From positions 1 through 6,342 of the forward strand of contig UROJ01000091.1 in the NCBI GenBank assembly GCA_900549335.1: DNA of 6,342 bases, written 5' to 3'. The stretch is from an uncultured Collinsella sp. (GTDB lineage Bacteria; Actinomycetota; Coriobacteriia; Coriobacteriales; Coriobacteriaceae). The position numbers and the translations under genes were made by a program. Shown piece by piece: positions 1-6,317 of the stretch. Below the pieces are notes generated by a model. The model saw nothing but the letters and a program-made list of their open reading frames with translations, did no database searches and had not been told where the DNA came from. Each line of letters starts with the position of its first letter. Position 1 is the stretch's first letter.

Positions 1-1854
1 CCGTGGGAGGATCTGCCTCCGCGGGTGCGTCGCGCGTTTTTAGACGGCATGGGCGACCAGAAGATTTCGGTCGACTATCAAAAGCTCGATGGGCGCCGCA
101 GCCAGTGGGATACCAAGTTCTCGGGCGTGCGCAATATCCTGTACGAGCGCTATACCGAGACGACGAATGAGAACACCAAGGCGCGCTTGGAGAAGTACAT
201 CCGCGAGGAGCCGTGCTCGAGTTGCCATGGTGCTCGTCTGCGCCCCGAGATGCTCGCCGTTACCGTAGGCGGTAAGTCCATTTACGAGGTCTGCTGCCTA
301 TCGTGCCGCGAGTCGCTCGAGTTTTTTGAGGGCTTGGAGCTTACCGAGCGCCAACAATTTATCGGCGGGCGCATCGTTAAGGAAATCCTGGAGCGCCTGC
401 GCTTTCTGGTCGATGTCGGACTCGACTATCTGACCCTCGACCGTGCCTCGGCGACGCTTTCCGGAGGCGAGGCCCAGCGCATTCGCCTGGCAACGCAGAT
501 CGGCGCCGGCCTCATGGGTGTGCTGTATATTTTGGACGAGCCGTCGATCGGCCTCCATCAGCGCGATAACGAGCGCCTGATCAAGACGCTTGAGCGCCTA
601 CGCGATATCGGCAATACCGTCATCGTCGTCGAGCATGATGAGGATACGATTCGTGCTGCCGACTATGTGATCGACATGGGCCCCGGTGCGGGCGTGAACG
701 GCGGACACGTGGTCGCCGCGGGAACGCCTGCCGATATCATGGCGTGTCCCGATTCGATGACGGGTGCCTACCTGACCGGCAAGCGAATGATTCGGGTTCC
801 CGATGAACGCCGCAAGCCCGGTCGCGGCTGCCTTAAGATCACGGGCGCCCGCGCCAACAACCTCAAAAACGTTACCGCCAAGATCGAGTTTGGTACGCTT
901 ACGGTTGTTACCGGCGTGTCGGGATCGGGCAAGAGCTCCCTGGTTACCGACACCATTGCGCCTGCGCTTACGAATGCCATTCACCGTTCGACGCGTCCTG
1001 TGGGCCCGTACAAAAAGCTCGAGGGCATCGAGTGCATCGATAAGGTGATCGACATCGACCAGTCGCCGATTGGCCGCACGCCGCGTTCCAACCCTGCTAC
1101 GTACATTGGCCTGTGGGATGATCTTCGCGCGCTGTTTGCGAGTACGCCGGAGTCGAAGGCGCGTGGCTACTCGCCGGGACGTTTCTCCTTTAACGTGAGC
1201 GGCGGTCGCTGCGAAGCATGCAAGGGCGACGGACAAATTAAGATCGAGATGCACTTCCTTCCCGATATCTATGTCCCCTGTGAGGTCTGCGGCGGCAAAC
1301 GCTATAACCGCGAGACGCTTGAGGTCACCTACCGTGGTAAGACCATCTCGGACGTGCTCGACATGAGCGTCACCGAGGCACTGGCCTTCTTTGGGAATAT
1401 CCCGCAGATTAAGCGCAAGCTCCAGACGCTGTACGATGTAGGCTTGGGCTACGTGAGCCTGGGCCAGCCCGCCACGACGCTCTCGGGCGGCGAGGCGCAG
1501 CGTGTGAAGCTCGCCAAGGAGCTTCATCGACGCCAGACGGGCAAGACGTTCTATATTTTGGACGAGCCGACGACCGGCCTTCATTTTGAGGACGTCCGCC
1601 AGCTGCTCGATGTGCTGCAGCGCTTGGTCGATGCGGGCAACACGGTGCTGGTGATTGAACACAACCTTGATGTCATCAAGGTTGCCGACCGCCTGATCGA
1701 TATGGGCCCCGAGGGCGGTAACGGCGGCGGAACCGTCGTGGTTTCGGGCACGCCGGAGCAGGTTGCGGACTGTCCGCAGAGTTATACGGGCAAGTTTTTG
1801 GCGCCGTTGCTCAGGCGTGACCGGGAGCGTCAGGCTCAACTTGATGCTCAATAA
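1..1854 (+). CDS. uvrA: Excinuclease ABC subunit A (UvrA), 5'-truncated by window edge
   Basis: This is the C-terminal 617 residues of UvrA, the cytoplasmic ABC-type ATPase that recognises DNA damage and loads UvrB in nucleotide excision repair. The reading frame is open from base 1 (PWEDLPP...), so the real start lies upstream; full-length family members have roughly 940-960 residues. Visible parts, in order, are: the end of the insertion domain; a CxxC pair (214-225) whose partner pair should lie upstream; ABC signature I LSGGEAQ (457-477) and Walker [11 protein letters not shown] (from 529); Walker [11 protein letters not shown] (913-936); the conserved block [17 protein letters not shown]; a zinc module of two CxxC pairs (1210-1221 and 1279-1290); signature II (1480-1500); and Walker [12 protein letters not shown] (from 1555). 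The first Walker A and the UvrB-binding region are outside the window. An unusual CCLSC cluster lies at 292-306. The gene ends in TAA followed by an inverted repeat, which suggests it is transcribed apart from ybaK. The family assignment is near certain. Confidence 0.98.
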   Translation, partial: PWEDLPPRVRRAFLDGMGDQKISVDYQKLDGRRSQWDTKFSGVRNILYERYTETTNENTKARLEKYIREEPCSSCHGARLRPEMLAVTVGGKSIYEVCCLSCRESLEFFEGLELTERQQFIGGRIVKEILERLRFLVDVGLDYLTLDRASATLSGGEAQRIRLATQIGAGLMGVLYILDEPSIGLHQRDNERLIKTLERLRDIGNTVIVVEHDEDTIRAADYVIDMGPGAGVNGGHVVAAGTPADIMACPDSMTGAYLTGKRMIRVPDERRKPGRGCLKITGARANNLKNVTAKIEFGTLTVVTGVSGSGKSSLVTDTIAPALTNAIHRSTRPVGPYKKLEGIECIDKVIDIDQSPIGRTPRSNPATYIGLWDDLRALFASTPESKARGYSPGRFSFNVSGGRCEACKGDGQIKIEMHFLPDIYVPCEVCGGKRYNRETLEVTYRGKTISDVLDMSVTEALAFFGNIPQIKRKLQTLYDVGLGYVSLGQPATTLSGGEAQRVKLAKELHRRQTGKTFYILDEPTTGLHFEDVRQLLDVLQRLVDAGNTVLVIEHNLDVIKVADRLIDMGPEGGNGGGTVVVSGTPEQVADCPQSYTGKFLAPLLRRDRERQAQLDAQ

Positions 1855-1872
1855 ATAGGCGATTCAGCTTAT

Positions 1873-1907
1873 GGGCGCCATCGACTCCTTGTGATTCGAT
1901 GGCGCTT
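1873..1907 (+). terminator. Inverted repeat after uvrA, possible transcription terminator
   Basis: The arms GCGCCATCGA (1875-1884) and TCGATGGCGC (1896-1905) are perfectly complementary over 10 bp, with an 11-nt loop. Two G-U pairs (1873-1874 with 1906-1907) could lengthen the stem. It starts 18 nt past the uvrA stop, where a terminator would be expected. Only TT and then GCTGTG follow the stem, so the U-tract of a classic intrinsic terminator is missing. It may terminate weakly, need a protein factor, or act as a 3'-end stabiliser. Confidence 0.5.
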
Positions 1908-1918
1908 GCTGTGTCGAA

Positions 1919-1949
1919 GTGACGTATGCAGCCGAATTGGACATATACT
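1919..1949 (+). promoter_or_regulatory. Candidate sigma-70-type promoter for ybaK-murJ-uvrC
   Basis: A good -10 hexamer TATACT (1944-1949, 5 of 6 to TATAAT) sits 38 bp before the ybaK start. The best -35 candidate is GTGACG (1919-1924, 4 of 6 to TTGACA), with a 19-bp spacer, which is longer than ideal. Transcription would begin near 1956, giving a leader of about 30 nt. The position between the uvrA hairpin and the ybaK ribosome binding site supports it. The call is by eye only. Confidence 0.4.
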
Positions 1950-1969
1950 TAATCCTTGCGTCCGAATGC

Positions 1970-1980
1970 GAGGGAAAGGA
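1970..1980 (+). promoter_or_regulatory. Ribosome binding site of ybaK
   Basis: The purine run GAGGGAAAGGA ends 6 nt before the ATG at 1987. It decides the start: the in-frame GTG at 1891 lies inside the uvrA hairpin region, the in-frame ATG at 1966 has no Shine-Dalgarno sequence ahead of it, and homology to the family begins just after 1987. Confidence 0.75.
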
Positions 1981-1986
1981 TATGCC

Positions 1987-2487
1987 ATGGCAAAGGCTGT
2001 AAAGACGCCAAAAACCAATGCGATGCGCGAGCTGGAAAGCGCCGGCATTTCCTATGTTCTACATACGTACGAAGACGATGGTGATGAGTCGGCGGGCCTG
2101 GGGGTCGCGATTTCGGAGCAGCTTGGCGAGGAGCCCGGTCAAGGATTTAAGACCTTGGTCTGCGTGACGCCGTCCAACGACCACGTCGTGTGCTGCATCC
2201 CTGTTGCCGACGAGCTCGATCTAAAGTCCGCCGCGCGTGCCGCGGGGGAGAAGTCCTTGGCCATGATGCATGTGAAGGATTTGCTTGCGGCGACTGGCTA
2301 CGTTCGCGGCGGCTGCAGTCCGGTCGGTATGAAAAAACGCTACCGGACGCTCATTGATGAAACATGTGTCCTTTGGGATACCATTTTTATTTCGGGAGGC
2401 AAGCGTGGTTATCAGCTCGAGCTTGCACCCGATGATTTAATTGCATTTTGCGGGGCGACAGTTGCCGCGATTACGAGAGAGGACTGA
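1987..2487 (+). CDS. ybaK: YbaK/EbsC-family Cys-tRNA(Pro)/Cys-tRNA(Cys) deacylase
   Basis: This 166-residue protein is a full-length, single-domain member of the YbaK family, cytoplasmic trans-editing enzymes that hydrolyse Cys from tRNA(Pro) mischarged by prolyl-tRNA synthetase. Family marks are: N-terminal TPKTNAMRELESAGI (7-21), a helix that opens most members; FKTLV (54-58), whose Lys55 corresponds to the essential Lys46 of the Haemophilus protein (from memory of the family); the loop GGCSPVGMKKR (108-118); and ISGGKRG (135-141). The expected length is about 155-165 residues. The start at 1987 is chosen for its well-placed AAAGGA. It is probably the first gene of an operon with murJ, whose start is 3 nt past its TGA. 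No functional link to MurJ or UvrC is known to me. Related YbaK-like domains have other tRNA specificities (ProX, YeaK), so the exact substrate is inferred from the closer match to YbaK. Confidence 0.93.
   Translation: MAKAVKTPKTNAMRELESAGISYVLHTYEDDGDESAGLGVAISEQLGEEPGQGFKTLVCVTPSNDHVVCCIPVADELDLKSAARAAGEKSLAMMHVKDLLAATGYVRGGCSPVGMKKRYRTLIDETCVLWDTIFISGGKRGYQLELAPDDLIAFCGATVAAITRED
2476..2483 (+). promoter_or_regulatory. Ribosome binding site of murJ, overlapping the end of ybaK
   Basis: AGAGAGGA lies 7 nt before the ATG at 2491 and sits in the last codons of ybaK, just before its TGA (2485-2487). Ribosomes finishing ybaK would pass directly over this site, so translational coupling is likely. 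It favours the start at 2491 over the in-frame ATG at 2593, which lacks a Shine-Dalgarno sequence. Confidence 0.7.
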
Positions 2488-2490
2488 GCG

Positions 2491-4173
2491 ATGCCGCAGG
2501 AAGAATTGAAGCGCGGAGCTCATTTTGCAGAAGAATCTGCGCCTCAGACACCCTCATCCGAAGCTTCTTCGTCGCGAGATGACACTGACGACATGGGCTC
2601 GTCGGACTACTCCACGGTTGGTCGTTCCGCCGGGCTTATGACCATCCTGACCATCGTGTCTCGCGTCACCGGTTTTATCCGCACGTGGGCAATGGCGGCC
2701 GCTATCGGCATGTCGCTGCTCTCGTCTTCCTATCAGGTCGCCAACAACCTGCCCAATATGCTCTACGAACTCGTGATGGGCGGCATGCTCGTGACGGCGT
2801 TCTTGCCCGTGTACATGGGCGTGAGGCGTGAGCAGGGTCGCGAGGCCTCTAACGAGTACGTGGGCAACCTGCTCGGTATTCTGCTATTGGTGCTGGGTGG
2901 CATTTCGTTGCTGGGGACCGTGTTCGCCCCGGGCTTTATCTGGACGCAATCGTTCCTTTCGGGTGACGGCGGCAGCATGGATACCGCTGCGTTCATGTTC
3001 CGTTTCTTTGCCATCCAGATTCTGTTTTATGGTTTGGGCTCGGTGTTTTCGGGCGTCCTCAACGCACACCGCGACTACTTCTGGTCGACGTTTGCCCCGG
3101 TCCTCAACAATGTGATCGTCATTGCGAGCTTTATGGGCTTTGCGCCCGTGTCCGCACAGTTTGGCGAACGTGCCGGCATCATCTTGATTGCGGCCGGTAC
3201 GACCCTCGGTGTCTTTGTTCAGATGGCATGTCAGATCCCCGCGCTTGGCAAGCACGGCGTGCATCCCCATATCCATATCGACTTTAAGGACCCCGCACTG
3301 CGCCAGACGATTGCGCTCGGTATCCCGACGCTGCTCGCCACGGTGTGCATGTTTGTCTCGACTTCTATCACCAACGCTGCTGCGCTGGTGGTCCAGCCCG
3401 AGACTGGTCCTTCCGTCATCGCCTATGCGCGCCTGTGGTACACGCTGCCCTACGCGCTGATTGCCGCCTCGCTTTCGACGGCGCTCTATACCGAGCTCTC
3501 TCACGACGCACAGGAGAAGGATTACGACAGCGTTCGCACGGGCATTTCGCGTGGCGTTGCCCAGATGCTGTTCTTCCTGATTCCGTTCGCGCTGTACCTG
3601 ATTGTCTTCGCGCGTCCGCTCAACATGATTTACTGTGCCGGCAAGTTTGATGAGTCCGGCGTGGCGCTGGTGTCCGAGTTCCTTGTCTACCTGGCGTTCT
3701 CGCTGCCGCTTTACGGCGTGGTCGTGTTGATGCAGAAGAGCTTCTCTGCCTTGCTCGACATGAAGCCCTATAGCCGCTATTGCCTGTATTCTGCCATCGG
3801 CCAGGCCGGCTCAGTTCTGCTGTTTGGCGTTGTACTGGGCTTCGGTATGCCGGCAATCGCACTTTCGTATGTCGTCGACTACGTGATCTTGGTCGGTTGT
3901 TCGCTGTGGTGGCTGCGTCGTCGCCTGCGTGGTCTTCAGGTTAAATCTATCCTGCATGGCGGTTTCTTTGGCCTTTTGCTCGGTGGCCTGGGTGCTGCCG
4001 CAGGCGCCGGCGTCATGTGGGCGCTTGAGCACTTTGTCGGGGCACTTGGCGGCTCGATTCTGATTACTCTTGGCTACGTTTGCGTTGCGGGTGTCGTCTC
4101 GCTTGCTGTTACCTTTGGCCTTGCCGTCGTCCTTAAGATGCCCGAGGTCTCGGCGCTGATTCGTCGCAAGTAG
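2491..4173 (+). CDS. murJ: MurJ/MviN-family lipid II flippase
   Basis: This 560-residue polytopic membrane protein belongs to the MOP superfamily. MurJ moves lipid II, the peptidoglycan precursor, from the inner to the outer face of the cytoplasmic membrane. Residues 1 to about 43 are hydrophilic and rich in Ser, Asp and Glu, and are probably disordered in the cytoplasm. Many hydrophobic segments follow, fitting the family's 14-helix core. Family marks are SRVTGFIR (57-64, aligning with Arg18 and Arg24 of E. coli MurJ), NNLPNMLYELVMGG (85-98), VFSGVLNAHRDYF (185-197) and APVLNN (202-207), ALGIPTLLA (275-283), and AYARLWYTLPYAL (311-323). By ungapped alignment from memory, E. coli Asp39 is Ser79 here and Arg52 is Tyr92, a pattern I associate with actinobacterial homologues. 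The N-terminal extension makes it longer than the roughly 510-residue proteobacterial form; there is no added C-terminal kinase-like domain as in mycobacterial MviN. It ends TAG, directly abutting uvrC. The family is certain; the flippase role is inferred by homology, and another paralogue may exist in the genome. Confidence 0.93.
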   Translation: MPQEELKRGAHFAEESAPQTPSSEASSSRDDTDDMGSSDYSTVGRSAGLMTILTIVSRVTGFIRTWAMAAAIGMSLLSSSYQVANNLPNMLYELVMGGMLVTAFLPVYMGVRREQGREASNEYVGNLLGILLLVLGGISLLGTVFAPGFIWTQSFLSGDGGSMDTAAFMFRFFAIQILFYGLGSVFSGVLNAHRDYFWSTFAPVLNNVIVIASFMGFAPVSAQFGERAGIILIAAGTTLGVFVQMACQIPALGKHGVHPHIHIDFKDPALRQTIALGIPTLLATVCMFVSTSITNAAALVVQPETGPSVIAYARLWYTLPYALIAASLSTALYTELSHDAQEKDYDSVRTGISRGVAQMLFFLIPFALYLIVFARPLNMIYCAGKFDESGVALVSEFLVYLAFSLPLYGVVVLMQKSFSALLDMKPYSRYCLYSAIGQAGSVLLFGVVLGFGMPAIALSYVVDYVILVGCSLWWLRRRLRGLQVKSILHGGFFGLLLGGLGAAAGAGVMWALEHFVGALGGSILITLGYVCVAGVVSLAVTFGLAVVLKMPEVSALIRRK

Positions 4174-4175
4174 GT
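4169..4175 (+). promoter_or_regulatory. Ribosome binding site candidate of uvrC, spanning the murJ stop codon
   Basis: AGTAGGT contains the murJ TAG (4171-4173) and resembles AGGAGGT with one mismatch. It is 4 nt before GTG 4180 but overlaps GTG 4174, so it can serve only the later codon. Spacing is short but workable. Placing the site on the stop codon suggests uvrC is translated by ribosomes that have just terminated on murJ. Confidence 0.5.
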
Positions 4176-4179
4176 GCGC

Positions 4180-6120
4180 GTGGCCGGTCACGACAACATT
4201 CCAACGCTTGCCGAGCAGGTTTCGCGCGTTCCCACGCAGCCCGGCTGCTACCTTTGGAAAGACGCCAAGGGCGATGTCATCTACGTGGGCAAGGCGAAAA
4301 ACCTGCGCGCCCGTATGCGTCAGTACGTGACGCTGCAGGACGAGCGCCAGAAGATCCCACTGATGATGCAGCTGGTGGCGAGCTTTGACTATATCGTGGT
4401 GGAGACCGAGCACGAGGCGTTGGTGCTCGAGCGCAATTTGATTGGTCAGTACCATCCGTACTTTAATGTCGACCTCAAGGATGACAAGAGCTACCCCTTT
4501 ATCGCCATTACAAAGGGCGACCTGTATCCCGCTATCAAATACACGCGTGAGCGTCATAAGCCGGGAACGCGCTATTTTGGACCTTATACCGATAGCCGCG
4601 CGGCACGTGAGACGATAGATACGCTGCGCAAGGTTATCCCCATCTGCTCCGCATCCTGTGCGGAGTGGCGTCGTTGTCGCCGTATCGTCGAGTCCCACAA
4701 GGGCGAGGAAGACATCGTCAATATGATTTGCGCGCAAAACGGGCGCCCCTGCTTCGACTATCATGTCGGGCGCGGCCCGGGTGCGTGTGTCGGCGCGATT
4801 TCCCCGGCAGACTATGCCAAGAACGTCAAACGTGTCGAACGTTTTTTGTCGGGCCATCGCAAGGACGTCGTCGACGAGCTGACATCCGAGATGACGGAGG
4901 CCGCCGAGGCGCTCGATTTTGAGCGCGCCGCCCGCGTCAAACGTCGTTTGGAGGTCATCAGGGGTCTGGACGACCGTCAGCAAGTCGTTTTTCCCTCCAG
5001 TGTCGATATCGATGTCATCGGTTTCTATCGCGAGGAGACTATCTCCGCCGCTTGCGTCTTCGTCGTTCGCGAGGGCCGAACAGTTCGCACCTGCGAGTTC
5101 ATTCTCGACAAGGGTCTTGATGTTGACGAGGAAGAGCTCCAGTCGGGCTTTCTTAAGCGCTATTACGACGAGACGGCTGATATTCCAGCTGAGGTCAACC
5201 TTTCCGTCGAGCTTGAGGATGCGGAGGCGCTGGGGGAGTGGCTTGCGGGCAAGCGTGAGCGTTCCTGCCATCTCCATAGGCCGCAGCGTGGCGAAAAGCA
5301 CCGTCTACTCGATATGGCATCCAAAAATGCGCGCCATGCCCTCATGCGCTACATGATGCGAACGGGGTACGCTGACGACCGCACCAATCAAGCGCTCCTG
5401 GAGCTCGAAAGTGCGTTGGCGCTGCCATCGCCGCCGTTGCGTATCGAGTGCTTCGATATCTCGACGCTGCATGGCACCTTTACGGTCGCTTCGATGGTGG
5501 TATTTACCAACGGACGCGCCGACAAGAGCCAGTACCGTCGTTTTAAAATTCAGGCCGAATTGGACGAGGCAAACGACTTCGTGTCGATGTCCGAGGTTTT
5601 GGGACGACGCTATGCTCCCGAGCGCATGGCTGACGAGCGCTTTGGCTCGCGCCCCGATTTGCTCGTTGTCGATGGCGGTAAGCCGCAATTGACCGCTGCG
5701 ATCAAGCAACTTGAGGCTCTTGGGCTCGATATACCAGTTTGTGGCTTGGCAAAGGCCGATGAGGAGGTTTTCGTGCCTTGGGACGAGACTCCCGTCGTGC
5801 TGCCGACCGGGTCCGCGTCGCTCTATCTAATTAAACAGGTGCGCGATGAATCGCACCGTTTTGCCATCACGTTCCATCGCGAATTGCGCGACAAGGCCAT
5901 GACGGTTTCGGTACTCGATGACGTTCCAGGCGTGGGACCCACCAGAAAACGTGCCCTTATGCGCCATTTTGGCTCGATGAAGCGTTTGCGCGCGGCGAGC
6001 GAGCAAGAGATCGCGGAAGTTCGCGGCATACCTGCCGATGTTGCCAAGGCGGTCCACGAGGCGCTCGTTGCATGGAATGCCGAGCGCGCCGAGGCGGCGG
6101 CTGGCCATTCCGATAACTAA
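4180..6120 (+). CDS. uvrC: Excinuclease ABC subunit C (UvrC) with atypical cysteine region
   Basis: This 646-residue protein is the nuclease that makes both the 3' and 5' incisions beside a lesion held by UvrB. Domains, numbered from GTG 4180: GIY-YIG nuclease (about 16-96) with GCYLW, VIYVGKAKNLRARM (Tyr35), the EALVLE glutamate Glu79 and Asn96; cysteine region (156-203); UVR motif for UvrB contact (about 240-262, EALDFERAARVKRR); RNase H-like endonuclease with Asp426 in CFDIS, Asp466, Asp498 in VVDGGKPQL and His559, matching E. coli Asp399, Asp438, Asp466 and His538; and C-terminal helix-hairpin-helix DNA-binding region (about 579-628, DVPGVGP...). All catalytic residues appear intact, so it should be active. 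The protein exceeds the 610 residues of E. coli, partly through an insertion in the cysteine region, where one canonical ligand position is Gly199. GTG 4180 is chosen over GTG 4174 because only it has a Shine-Dalgarno sequence; 4174 would add two residues. It is likely co-transcribed with ybaK and murJ. Confidence 0.96.
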   Translation: MAGHDNIPTLAEQVSRVPTQPGCYLWKDAKGDVIYVGKAKNLRARMRQYVTLQDERQKIPLMMQLVASFDYIVVETEHEALVLERNLIGQYHPYFNVDLKDDKSYPFIAITKGDLYPAIKYTRERHKPGTRYFGPYTDSRAARETIDTLRKVIPICSASCAEWRRCRRIVESHKGEEDIVNMICAQNGRPCFDYHVGRGPGACVGAISPADYAKNVKRVERFLSGHRKDVVDELTSEMTEAAEALDFERAARVKRRLEVIRGLDDRQQVVFPSSVDIDVIGFYREETISAACVFVVREGRTVRTCEFILDKGLDVDEEELQSGFLKRYYDETADIPAEVNLSVELEDAEALGEWLAGKRERSCHLHRPQRGEKHRLLDMASKNARHALMRYMMRTGYADDRTNQALLELESALALPSPPLRIECFDISTLHGTFTVASMVVFTNGRADKSQYRRFKIQAELDEANDFVSMSEVLGRRYAPERMADERFGSRPDLLVVDGGKPQLTAAIKQLEALGLDIPVCGLAKADEEVFVPWDETPVVLPTGSASLYLIKQVRDESHRFAITFHRELRDKAMTVSVLDDVPGVGPTRKRALMRHFGSMKRLRAASEQEIAEVRGIPADVAKAVHEALVAWNAERAEAAAGHSDN

Positions 6121-6144
6121 ACACGAGCCTAAACAACTGATATA

Positions 6145-6189
6145 CATGATTGCGCGATTTTCAACCATTTATTTCGCCATGATTGCCCG
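6145..6189 (+). repeat. Short imperfect direct repeat downstream of uvrC
   Basis: CATGATTGCGCG (6145-6156) recurs as CATGATTGCCCG (6178-6189), 11 of 12 identical and offset by 33 bp, about three helical turns. Such a pair could be a tandem protein-binding site, but two copies this short may be chance. Confidence 0.3.
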
Positions 6190-6207
6190 CTGGTTTCGGG
6201 TTTTATT
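6185..6207 (+). terminator. Weak intrinsic terminator candidate after uvrC
   Basis: CCCG (6186-6189) pairs with CGGG (6197-6200) around a 7-nt loop, with a possible G-U closing pair, and is followed by TTTTATT. The T-run is right, but a 4-5 bp stem is short for efficient termination. It is the best candidate in the 65 nt after the uvrC stop. Confidence 0.3.
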
Positions 6208-6220
6208 AACGCTAAAACGT

Positions 6221-6252
6221 TTGACTAACCCAAGCGAAAACCCTGCTATCCT
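6221..6252 (+). promoter_or_regulatory. Candidate extended -10 promoter for a gene beyond the right edge
   Basis: TGCTATCCT (6244-6252) matches the extended -10 form TGn-TATnnT, with hexamer TATCCT at 6247-6252. A strong -35 look-alike TTGACT (6221-6226) is present, but the spacer is 20 bp, too long for standard sigma-70 contacts; extended -10 promoters depend less on the -35. The surrounding 6121-6240 is visibly more A/T-rich than the genes. The -10 hexamer lies in the loop of an inverted repeat (AACCC 6239-6243, GGGTT 6255-6259), which could be an operator. Confidence 0.35.
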
Positions 6253-6256
6253 GCGG

Positions 6257-6317
6257 GTTGACGAAGACTGATATCTCACCTCGCCGATACATACTGTCTG
6301 GCGAATCGTTTGTCAAC
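6257..6317 (+). other. Possible structured 5' leader with nested inverted repeats
   Basis: GTTGACGAA (6257-6265) can pair with TTTGTCAAC (6309-6317) over 9 bp with one G-U pair. Inside this, TCGCC (6281-6285) pairs with GGCGA (6300-6304). If the promoter at 6221-6252 is real, transcription would start close to 6259, so the outer helix would sit near the extreme 5' end of the RNA. I cannot assign it to a known riboswitch or leader family. The downstream gene is not visible. Confidence 0.25.

Noticed and set aside
598..1851. Long open frame of 417 codons on the - strand across uvrA
   Set aside because: It lies opposite a clearly conserved UvrA sequence. Its translation is rich in Arg, Ala, His and Asp with no recognisable motif, as expected from the mirror of GC-rich codons.
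1937..1942. TTGGAC as a -35 element for ybaK
   Set aside because: At a 17-bp spacing the -10 position would read GTCCGA (1960-1965), which is not promoter-like.
1891..1986. Upstream in-frame extension of ybaK to GTG 1891
   Set aside because: It would start inside the uvrA hairpin, upstream of the likely promoter, and adds 32 residues absent from the family.
1982..2002. Six-codon out-of-frame mini-ORF (MPWQRL) overlapping the ybaK start
   Set aside because: Its ATG at 1982 is only 1 nt from the AAAGGA motif, too close to be used, while ATG 1987 has ideal spacing.
3811..5301. Long open frame of 496 codons on the - strand spanning the murJ-uvrC junction
   Set aside because: It crosses two well-supported genes, has no recognisable domain and shows the low-complexity composition of a shadow frame.
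6146..6271. Small + strand open frame of 41 codons (MIARFSTIYFAMIARW...) after uvrC
   Set aside because: It has no Shine-Dalgarno sequence before either ATG (6146 or 6179), runs through the candidate terminator and promoter, and its MIAR repeat is explained by the DNA direct repeat. A hydrophobic small protein is not excluded, but nothing supports it.
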